A stretch of DNA of 64,000 nt. Source: Notospermus geniculatus. Taxonomy: Eukaryota > Nemertea > Pilidiophora > Heteronemertea > Lineidae. The position numbers and the translations under genes were made by a program. Below are positions 13,701 through 25,700 of the stretch, in pieces. The notes below the pieces were generated by a model. The model was not told where the DNA came from. It ran no database searches and saw only the letters and a list, made by a program, of their open reading frames with translations. The DNA is taken from positions 137,088 through 201,087 of the forward strand of contig NMRB01001074.1 of the NCBI GenBank assembly GCA_002633025.1. The letters are read 5' to 3'. Position 1 is the first letter of the stretch. Each line of letters starts with the position of its first letter.

Positions 13701-16700
13701 CAGGGACTGTGAAGTATCCTACACAGCTTGTGCAGATGACGTCATCACAGAAGGATTTGCCATCTTGATGGTCAAATTGACGTCAAATGACGTCGTTGAC
13801 TCATGTGGTGTACTTTGTCGTCAGCGCACGTGAAGTGTGTGTGACTTTAAGTTTAACCATGACGTGTGATCTACACGTGATGCACTTTGTCGCGGACGTC
13901 AGCATGGTGGACCGCCGGTCAAAATGACATCGTAATGAGCCACTGTACAAGTTCTATATCAGAATCAGAATCACAATTCAAACAAACAAAGCCCCCCCCC
14001 CCAAACTACTCACATCAAACTCATCTTCCTTGCCCTCCTCAAACGTAAACTCCTCCTCCGTAAGGGGCAAAGTGGCTGAGTGGCCCTTATCACCGTATAT
14101 GACCATAACAATCTTGGCAGCTGACCCAGCCCCTTCCTCTTTATCTTTCCCCGTGGTTGTTGTGACCTTCCAGTCATGACCTTCCTCCGCTCCGACCAGC
14201 AGTTCTCGTTCAATGAGGCCGTCATCCTCTCCTTCATCAAGCCAGCTGTAATCATAAAGTTCATTGTGTGAAATCTCAGGGAAAGACACCACGTATTGAA
14301 GATTTTATGCGATCTACAAAGTTTCCAAGGTCAAATTTCACCTGACATTCTCCAACAAGGCGCAGCTGAACTCACTTTCTCGCGGCACAACATATTTCCA
14401 GCCATGAACGAAATGACAGTCCAGACAAGGTCAAAATGACCTTGAAGTAACAATGACCTTGATCTTACAATGACCTTGAACTTACCGATTACATGGGAAG
14501 ACAGACTCTTCTGTTGCATCTTCTGATGTTTTGACAACGACCTTGTCACAGAACCATCCGGCCCCCATGCCCTCGCCATCGTGGCCGATAATCACCTTCT
14601 CAAGTTTCAACATGTCAACGGCCTCAATCACAAAGTCATCAACCTGGAGAAAGATTATGATGAGGAGGAGGTGACAGAAACTGGTGCAATCAGGTTAAGA
14701 TCACTGATAAACGAACAACTGGAGCAAACATCCCATTTCAACCCATAGGATAATCCATGACCCACGACAACAGGATCCGAATCACGCAACTCGTCATCAA
14801 ACTCACCTGTCCTTCTTCAAACTTGTCCTCATTGGTCAACGACTTGAGCAGACGACGTTGACCAGTGTCTCCACGCTCACCGAAGATCTGGATGTGAACA
14901 TTGGCATCGGTACCTGCTGCCCGGGCATCTCCGGTGTAGACAGACACGTGGTACTTGTAAACTGAAATAAACAAGAACTCAGTCAATCAAGTGGTTCATA
15001 GAGGTGTCAGGCATTGTAGTTTGCCACGCCACACACTGACAGCCTGAGCAGTTGAGGAGTTCTCATTGCTGGCTGACAGAAGAACGTGTCTCTCAATCAA
15101 CAGAGCAAGAAGCTGGATACAATATCTCTTTTCAAAGACCTCTGTTGAGCAGAAATCTAAACAATTACAGTTGGTCGACATCCGATTCCAACAACTGATA
15201 CATACAGGTATATGTAGTAATAGATGACCTTGACCTCTTGACCTACCTGTGAGCTTCTCCTCCGTCTCCAGGGCCATCTCCCTCCACCCGTCTGACTCAC
15301 TATTGACCTTCACCCAGTCGTTGAGTTTGAAGACGTACTCTTTCTGGTTCGGGCCATCGCTCAGCTTCAGGGTGTCCAAGAACCAGGAATAGTCCTCCTC
15401 ATAATCTGCGAAACCGACCCGAACTTTATAGGGTACCCCGATGTCTTCCATGTCAATCTGAAGTGAAGGATCAGAGGGTACATGTAGGTTCATGTCGGGA
15501 GGTGGAAATGTACAGCTCAGATCGATGGATGTCTCCATCACCAGACACCTCTCCTGGTCTGACACCTCCGAGAGAGGAACCTCTCTTCCCAGACACTTCT
15601 CCTGATGGAGGACCTCCATCAGCAGAACCCCTCTTTACAGACCTCTGTATTGACAGGACACCACCATTGGATGAACACCTCCCGGACAAACACGGATGGA
15701 AAGAAACTATTTGTACTCACATCACGGGTTTCAGTTTCACCAAGCTTGGCTAAGAATCCATCTTCACCTCCAACAGGGATGGGTTTAGTCTGACCCTTGT
15801 CTCCGTAGACGATGAACACGGCAGGGACTTCACACTCCTCCCCCTCCTGGCCTGTTGTCGTGATGAGCTGCCAACCTTCTGCAGGTGCTGAAAGATAACC
15901 AGAAGATTTCAGCACGGAAAACGAATACACTTCATCTCTGTTAGGATTGCATTGAACCCCTTGTAGCGGATACGAATACAGCTCAACGACAATGTAACAA
16001 CTTCACAGAATATGATGCGAGGCGTCAGAGAGGTGCAGTGCAAACATCATGCCTATTACCTCTAACGTTATGGGCTTGATTCCCATCAAGCCTACCATCG
16101 ATACTTACGTTTCTCTTCCTCCCCGGGGTAAAGTTCAACCATCAACTTCCCATCTGCTTCATCCTCAGCGAGCCATCTCTTACAAGGGAACAAGACCTCC
16201 TTCTCATTGCCCTCATCATCTGGTGGTAACTTGACGACAACCTTCTCCAGGAACCATCCAGGGTTTGACCCACCATTGTCATGGCTGGCAATCACCTTCT
16301 TCAAATCTGAGAGGTCAACGCTGCTAATCACAAAGCTATCAACCTGTAAGACAATAGGGGGCATATGAAATCAAATACCCTGTCAAGAAATGGCATGCTG
16401 ATTAAAAGAGTCAGAGATGACAGTTGAATCGGTTAACTTGAGGTGCATTAGGAAAGTAGCTAAAATCACATCTCACCTTTCCTTGCTCAAATTTGTCTCC
16501 CTCCGTCAGACTCTTGACCAGATGTCGCTTCCCCGTGTCACCTCGCTCACCGACGATCTCAAGGAAGATATTTGAATCCGTGCCGGCATATTCGACGTCG
16601 CCAGTGTACACGTCAACTTTGTACTCATAGACTGGAGAGGAATGCAAATGTCTCTGTTGTAGCAAAAGATCTTGTCTTCGGTTCTTAGAGGATTACAGAA

Positions 16701-19700
16701 TGATCTTGTGTATTCACAGGATAGTCAGTCAAAACCTGAGCAGAGTCAATGACCTGGTAATGGTTTTAGATACTGACCTGGTAATGGCTTGAGATACTGA
16801 CCTGGCAATGCTTCAACACACTGACCTGGTAATGGGTTGAGATACTGACCTGGTAATGGTTTGACATACTCCGCATCTTCTGTATGAGGCATTTCAACCC
16901 ATCGGTCATGCTCACTCTCCACCTCTAACCAGGTCTCATTGTTAAACTCGTACTGGGTGCCAGTCTCGATGTGACACAGACAGGCTCGTTTGATCTGCCA
17001 TCTTGCCTCGGTTACACCTTCAACAAACCCGAGACGAATCTTGTACGGTACACCAACCGGCTCCTTGACGTGAAGCTGAAGGAGAAGGGACGGAGAAATA
17101 GACATATCAGACCTGATATTAAACAAAGGAATGAAAATATACATTATTTCATCACTTGTTTCCTATCTCTGTTTCCTCTGCTGATCCTCGGGGAATGAAT
17201 GAATAACTTGTCAACCTACCAATGCTTCAATGGTGCTGCCAGGGTCATGGTTCTTCCCTTCCAGGGGTTTCAGGAGGAGCTCCTCTGTTCGGCCCTTGTC
17301 AGAATAGATGACGAGGACACCCTCAGCATCTACAGCTGTCTGCTCATCGTCACCGGTTGTGATGTATATTCTCCAATTGTTTTCTGTAATGAGCAAAATC
17401 ATGATATAGTTAGTATACTAGTATATCAACTCTAAAAGACTGGAGACATACGAATTCAGAGCAGAGGATTGGGTATGATTCTTGGCAAGGAAACATTTCC
17501 TTGAGTAAGAAATCTAACCCATCTCGCTTCTCTAAGCACAGGAAATCAAGGATGGGATACCGTTCTTGCTTCAAGCTGGTGTAAATGGTTGACATCCAAA
17601 CTCTGTCAGTTCCAGTCCAAGGCTAACACCGTGGGTCTGCCAACACCAGCATTCTGCTTCTCCTCCATCTGTTTCTTACAAAGCTTAGCAACGCCTTTCA
17701 AAGCTTCCATCTTTTTCATTAAAATTCTTCTTGGTTTGCTAACTTTTGTTTCTGTCGGTACGTCTACCATCGATACTTACGTTGCTCTTCCTCCCCAGGG
17801 TAAAGTTCAACCATCAACTTCCCATCTGCTTCATCCTCAGCGAGCCATCTTTTACAAGGGAACAAGACCTCCTTCTCATTGCCCTCATCATCTGGTGGTA
17901 ACTTGACGACAACCTTCTCCAGGAACCATCCAGGGTTTGACCCACCATTGTCATGGCTGGCAATCACCTTCTTCAAATCTGAGAGGTCAACGCTGCTAAT
18001 CACAAAGCTATCAACCTGTAAGACAATAGGGGGCGTATGAAATCAAATACCCTGTCAAGGAATGGCCTGATGGCTAAAAGAGTCAGACCCCCTCAGAGAT
18101 ACATGAATGACAGTTGAATCAGTTAACTTGAGGTGCATCAGCAAAGTAGCTAAAATCAAATCTCACCTTTCCTTGCTCAAATTTGTCTCCCTCCGTCAGA
18201 CTCTTGACCAGATGTCGCTTCCCTGTGTCACCTCGCTCACCGACGATCTCAAGGAAGATATTTGAATCCGTGCCGGCATATTCGACGTCGCCAGTGTATA
18301 CGTCAACTTTGTACTCACAGACTGGAGAGGAATGGAAATGTCTTTGTTGTAGCAAAAGATCTTGTCTTCGGTTCTTAGACGATTACAGAATGATCTTGTG
18401 TATTCACAGGATAGTCAGTCAAAACCTGAGCAGAGTCAATGACCTGGTAATGGTTTTAGATACTGACCTGGTAATGGTTTGACATACTGACCTGGTAATG
18501 GTTTGACATACTGACCTGGTAATGGTTTGACATACTGACCTGGTAATGGTTTGACATACTAACCTGGTAATGGTTTGACATACTGACCTGGTAATGGTTT
18601 GACATACTCTGCATCTTCTGTATGAGGCATTTCAACCCATCGGTCATGCTCACTGTCCATCTCTAACCAGGTCTCGTTGTTGAACTCGTACTGGGTGCCA
18701 GTCTCAATGTGACACAGACAAGCTCGCTTGATCTGCCATCTTGCCTCGGTTACACCTTCAACAAACCCGAGACGAATCTTGTACGGTACGCCAACCGGCT
18801 CCTTGACATGAAGCTGAAGGAAAAGGGGAAGAAATAAAGACACGTCAAAATTGACATTAAGGAACCTTGAGGAACCTTGATAGGTCACTTAACAAGCGGG
18901 AGGTCCTGGGTTCGAATCCCGTGACATACGGGATTCATCATCCCTGACTCTTCACGTCCGTCACATGGGACAGTAAGCTGTGGTGCCTTGTACCTTGAGC
19001 CTTTGCAAGGGCAAGAAAAGACTCCATCCAAGTGAGGAACATGAGTAGCTTGTAATGGCGTCTTCCATACTTACCAGGGCCAATAATGCTATGGCTGCAG
19101 CCCTGACGGAAAATCAAATACAAATACAAAATCAACCTACCAATGCTTCGATGGTGCTTCCAGGGTCATGGTTCTTTCCCTCCAAGGGTTTCAGGAGGAG
19201 GTCCTCTGTTCGGCCCTTGTCAGAGTAGATGACGAGTACACCCTCAGCATCTACAGCTGTCTGCTCATCGTCACCGGTTGTGATGTATAATCTCCAATTG
19301 TTTTCTGTAATGAGCAAAATCATGACATAGTATACCAATAATCAACTTAAAAAAGACCGGAGACATATGAATTCAGAGTGGGAGGACTGGGTACCATTTC
19401 TGGCAAGGAAACATTTCCTTGAGTAAGAATCTTAGCCTGTCTTGCCTTCCAAGCACAGGAAGTCAATGATGGGAGTTCGTATATTTGCATCAAGTTTTAT
19501 GTTCCGCTCCAGTCCAAGGCTAACATCTGATATACCGGTACTCTCCAAAACATAAGTTTTTGTCTCCCTCTTTTTGCCATAGGTTTGGGATGACAATACA
19601 TGTAATGTGGGTATCAATGCTGACCTTTGAAGTCAGAGGTACTGGAGAGTTGAGCTACTTCAGCTCACAATCTGGATGCAACATGGCCACGCAATGGACA

Positions 19701-22700
19701 TCACAAAACAACGAGTGTGTCATAATGAACACGACTCGGAACAAAACGTGAGACAGACACGGTGCACAGCTGAAGAATGTGGCAGGTGAATTCAATCACA
19801 TCACAACTCTGTACAGTTCAAACAAACAACAGCTCAACGAGGTATCACTGTCCAGGTGATTGGGACAAAAGCAGAGCAGAGACTTCATTTAAAGCACATC
19901 ACATTGTTGCTACACGTTTCAGCGGACATCTTTTGCAGGACAACAAGCGAAAGCTGGAAGTTGTAAGTCAGATTTTTACCGAGAGGGGTAGTGCACTTGT
20001 TGAGAGAGATCCAGGTATTCCAAAAAGGATTATCCTGAGATTAATCCACTCAGTCCATTGCTTTATATATACATCATACTCTATCTTACATAATCTGACA
20101 GTATGAGTTTGGGTGACCTTCATTGCAGATCAAGGACTATCGCTAAGTCTTTATCGCACTCCATGTCAGTGGTGCCACAAACCACAAAGTAGCCACATGA
20201 TAATATGAGATTCCACAAATTCTACATGTCCACTATCATTTTTGACTAATAAAGATCCTGAGATTACCTAAACTTAATACTGAAGCCTGAGCACAATGAA
20301 TTCATTTCTGACAAGTTTGATTTACTATCTATTGAAGGTTTGACATGAAAATGTGTTATGTTAGGTAAAAAATTATGGCTGCTTTCGAATAAACTCTGTT
20401 AGATCCAGAGTTAATCTCACTTCTCGTGAATGTGATAAGTTTTCCATGGCTAGAATGAAATATCATATTGTTTTGAACCATTTCTAATATTGATTTACAG
20501 TTTTTCATAGTATACAGGGTTAAGGAGTCTGATTAACAGGAGATTGTGAGTTGGTGTCACCTAGAAGGAAAAGGAAATAAACCAAGAGATGAGTGCTGGT
20601 TCAGGGTTGAATAAGGTGGAGTAGGGGGGTTCAAGGGAATGATGGAAAATGATGAAAGATTAGAATCTCGTGCAGTGTTTTAGAGGCTGAAGGATCGTTA
20701 CAGCGTCTTAATTAGTTAACAAATCTACTTTCTGACCTCCATCTCCATCACATATAAAAGAATTCATTTAGTAGAATATATTAGATCAGAAGACAATTGT
20801 TATTCCTTACCATCTTCCGGCTCTGGCTCTGTGTGGAAAGATGAAAAGAAGAGAGAGAAATTAGAAGTTGAATCTTTCTTTATTATGTTTATTCTATTAG
20901 AATCCCCGTACCTACATAAACCCCTCTAGAATGTCTGTCATGCGTTCAGAATGACCTCTACAGTCCTAGTCCTTTCCACAGTGAATGCACTTTACATATT
21001 TAAATAGAGGAGATGTTGGGGGTCTTTTCTCTGTGAAACAGGTCTATACAGACCTTGCACCAATGTGCATCGGACTTCCCATGCAGTCTATTTGTGCCAA
21101 GTGTTAACCTGCCCCATCCCACAACTCCCATTGATACACAATACCATCATAATGCACGTCACACAAATCTTATTGGAACTTACGTTCGTCAGCACCGATG
21201 GGGCGTAATACCTTGAGCATGATGATCGTCTCTGAGAATTCATTCTCTTCACCTTCACCAAGGTTTCTGAAAACAAACAACCCATGTTATGAAGGTCAAA
21301 ACGTCACCAACAAGGATTTCAGATTTCTGGAGCAAACGGCAAAGTCTACAAAATGAAGGAGATTGAAACATGATGTCATCAAAATAGTTGATCACAAAAC
21401 AGTATCCTCTTCTTACCCATTGTATTCAAAGACGTATTCCTGTCCCGACTCCTTGCTCTCTCGTACACAGATCTCCTTCAGGAATACTGCCGGTCCAGGC
21501 TCCTTACCGACGCACAGACGCTCAAGCTCATCCAAATAAACAGCCTCCACATTGTAAACAAAACACTTCTTGTCTGCTTCAACCTCATCTTGATCGTCGA
21601 GCAGACGTCGGGCACCAGTGTCACCCATTGTCCCAAATATGGTCAGGTGTAGTGGTTTGCCGTCAGTTTCACCGGTGATTTTGACAAGGACTTGGTAGTT
21701 ATAGACTGGAATCAGAATAAAAGATGTCTGACACGGCTGTTTCATGAATTCGAAGAAATGAAGACCTCGAGTGTCATTTCATACACAACCTTAAAACTCA
21801 TCCACATTGTCTGAATGAGTTTTAGCCATTTGTGTTTGATTTTCCGTCAGGGCTGAAGCCACAGCATTCTTGGTCCTGACAAGTATGGAAGAGGCAATCT
21901 CAAGCAACTCATGTTCCTCACTTGGATGGGATATTTTACTTGCTCTTGCATATTTTACTTGCTCTTGCAAAGGCACCATGCTTACTGCCCCTTGCGACGG
22001 ACATGAAGAGACAGGGATGACATCCCATATGGCCCGGGATTCGAACCCGAGACCTGCCACTTGCTTAGCGGACGTGATAACTTCTCGGCTATCAAGGCTC
22101 CTTGTGTTAAGCCATGACATCACAAAATGAAGAGTTTGTGATATCGTCCAAACAGACAATGCCATCTCAGTTTGAGCTCTGAACAAGTCAAACAGGGAAC
22201 TCAAACCAAAACTGTCAATTTGTGACCCACCTGGAAGATACGGGCTATCCTCCACAATGGCGGCAATCTCTTTGGTCGTGTTGGGGCTGCCTAATGGTCC
22301 AGTCGTCAGGATGAATGGTTCTTGAGGTCTGAAGGTCACCGTATCCAGGGTGGCTTTCTCTTCTAATTGAATCTGTAACCATAGAATGGCACCTTGATGC
22401 ACAGGTTCGTAACATTTGGCACAACAGAACGTGATGAAGGTTTAGAGCAGTAACACTAGTGCCGTTCTTCTGCTGGTGAAGCAAGGGCAGCTTTAGTAGG
22501 CCTGCATCACACAGAACATACCTCATCAATCTGCCACGACAACCATTCCTCATTATCATCCTTGCTCACTCTGACCTTGGTGAAATCAGGGCCAAGGTCA
22601 CGAAGGGTTGCCTCAAACGTGTCGCTGTTACCCGGCAGGAAGACAGAGCCGCCATCGCCAGGTGAGAGGACAATATCTTCACTTGTTTTCCCCTTCATGC

Positions 22701-25700
22701 TGTAGACGGTCAAGCGGGCAGTGCCGTTATTTGGTGCCGAACTTTCCTCGTTCGTTTTGATGATGACGTTGTATTCACCCACTGAAAGCGAAGTGTGGAC
22801 ATAACAGGCAAGGATCACAGATGATATCGTACAGGATAATATTAGGTACAGCTAATGATGACTTTGAAAGATTTGACCCCAACTTGAGGAAATCCCTTGC
22901 TACAAGGTCGCACGTGCAATACCATCAGGCCTGTACAGAACAATACTCACATTCGACAGGCATGAGATCCCTGACAATCAGGCCGTCATCTTGTCCTTCG
23001 TCAAACCATCGGTTACATGGGAAGTAAAACTTGGTCTCTTGGCCTTCCTCATCTGATGTTTTCGTGACGACGATTTTCTTGAGGAACCAACCAGCACCTG
23101 CCAGTCAATGGGATGAGTTTGAGTGAGAGATAGGGAAGGAGTTTGACATGAAGAATCCAGAGATTATCTTTATGTGATAAGGTGAGGCTGGTTTGCAAAC
23201 TAACCCTATCAGCTTCATTTTGAAGTTCTCTTCTCCAGTGAAGCCATTACGCAAGTGAAAGTTAACACCAAGACAGTACTACCCCTGTTCTCAGCAACCA
23301 AACCCAGGAGGATAACTCTCAGAGATAGTCAAAGAACAGATAAATTCAACTCACCAGCACCTTCTCCATCATGGCCAACAGTGACCTTCTCAATGCTGCC
23401 ATCATCAACTGCTTCAAGCTCAAACACATCACACTGGAAAGAGGAGTAATTGTTATTAACCTCGAGATCAATGAGTAAACAACCCTACAACCCCTTGGAG
23501 CGTACAAGACTCGGCAACTGGCCTAGCATGACGATATCCTATGAAAGTAAAACTTCCATCCATGTAGCATCTGAGTGAAGCATGGCCCCATGGTCTTTCA
23601 AAACCACCTCTCTGCACAGCCTACCATGGTCACATTGACCCTAGCACCATCTCATCAACGCCACCATTCTGCACCTACCTGTCCAGCCTGAAACTTCAGT
23701 GCATTCTCTGACTTCACCAATTTCCTCTTGCCGCAGTCACCACGTTCTCCATACATCGTGATGAAGACATTGGCCTCAGTGTCGGCAGCTACCTCAGTGC
23801 CGGTGAAGACCTCAAGCTTGTACACCACCGCTACAAAGATAATACACTTACAGTACCATCTGCCAAATCTGACGATATAATTCACACAGGATTGTGACTC
23901 GGACGGACAAAAGACAAGGCCCAGGACCATATACTGTCCTTCATCTCCATGATCAAATTTTCCGCTGGTACCCACAAACTTAGATCATCTAGCGGCAGTC
24001 ACCGCAGCGGAGTAGTGCCTCAGGTGTCGGACTAATAGTTGGAAGATCCCAGGTTCACATCCATCAGCGTGAGCCCTGATCTCGAACTGCAGCTTGACTG
24101 CAAGCCTTATGAAGTTTGTTGTGCTGGTCCAGAGGGAAGGCTTTCAGCCGCAGTTCCATGAGCAACGTTCAGGCCTTTGTACCCTGCGTGACCAACCAGC
24201 CAATCCCGTCAGATCAGATCAGCAACCAATGACTTACTCGGTAGAGGAGCCTCTCCTGGTCTGCAGACGGCCAACTCCCTCCAAACATCCTGGTCATCCT
24301 CCTTCCTCGACAACCAACGATTCACTTGGAACGTCAGCAGCTCCTTGGTGTTCAGGTCACGCATTTTAACCTGGAAAAGATGGTACGACGGGTGAAGAGA
24401 GTGGCCAGCATCAAGGAAGCACGAAGGAAGTTAGGGCAGTGATAGCACGAGTCTCGTGAGAATCTCAATGTCCTGCGAGCTAGCAGGTTGCCAAGGAGCT
24501 AGTAGGTTGCCAAGTACCTAGTGCTGGCATTGAGATAGTTCATGCCGAATGAAGACATACCTTTTCTAAGTACCAGCCAGAGTCTGTGACTGTGTCGTCA
24601 TGGCCAATACGGATTTTGTACGGTTTCTGGACTTCTCCAAGGTTGATCTGTTATGAAGGAAGAAATGATAGGTAAAGGTTACGACCTTGACGACTGAGAG
24701 TGATGCTGTGTGGAAAGAACAGATCATGTGTGCTGAGAGACTGTATGATTGGCTGTGCCATCTCTACAGCTGTGGTATATGGTGTACATTAATTGTGTCT
24801 GTAAACTTATAAACGAGGTTGCCTAAAGGTCAAAGGTTACGTCGGCAGCCAAGGCCACGAGATAGAAAACCTAATGCGTAGAGTGGTACTTTAAACTCGC
24901 TGAGAGAAGGAAGTCACTCCAAGTCTCCAGTATGAATGCTGAAAAGTTAGTTCCTACCTTGAATTCATCAGTCGTTCCTTTATCAAAGAGGTTGTCCTTG
25001 CCCGACCCGAGAACGATGGGTCCAATATGGTCATTCTCACCATAAACATAGAGCTGTACTTCACCAACCTCCATGTTCTCTTCCTTACCGGTCGTAACCC
25101 AGACCTTCCAGTCACCCGCTGGAAAGGAAGAGAATTCATAGACTGGGGATGGGGCTGGTTGAATTAGCATCAGGCCCTAGTGCCTATTTTCTAAGCACAG
25201 CTTCACCTAATGACTAACTGAACGAGCTAGGCCTGATACCAAGATAGATTCAAGGTTAGTTTGAACAACTAGGCCCTGGTGGTAAGCCCAGCACAGAACT
25301 GATCGGGATCCCGTAAGATGAACTCCACTCACCTTCATGTTGTTCCTCATCCTCTGGTTCAGGAATTGGACGTTCTTCTGTAACGAGAAACAACGATGAT
25401 GTTCAGATACAGTTCATTTCAATATGGTCAGACTATCCTCCAGATAAGGTTCTTCATGTCGACAAGGTTGGATACCTCCCAACAAAATAGGAGTAGAATG
25501 AGGGAACAGTACTCTAACGAGAATTTCAAGGTTCAGATTTTTCTGGCAAAACTTGTGAATGAACACAAAGCACATTATGGGTGAATATTAAGGATATCAA
25601 AGTCACTGTCCAACAAGACGTCGGAGTTCTCCCTGAGATGTAAGTGAAACACAGCAAATGTTAGTCAATACCGGTAGGCCCTATGTATTATATAGTCTGA

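Larger units (their letters stand above)
16092..19474. repeat. Tandem duplication of one A-B PLAT pair
   Basis: 16092-17562 and 17764-19474 align through four exons and their introns, starting at CTACCATCGATACTTAC in both. Exon lengths are identical in the two copies and proteins differ at a handful of sites. Differences: a SINE in the right copy, minisatellite number, and the giant-exon fragment between the copies. Confidence 0.85.

Noticed and set aside
18437-18608. A CRISPR-like array
   Set aside because: Units are contiguous with no spacers, in a eukaryotic gene; it is a minisatellite.
23991-24070. A tRNA-like stretch with GGTTCACATCC
   Set aside because: Too decayed to assign to a SINE family or a tRNA.
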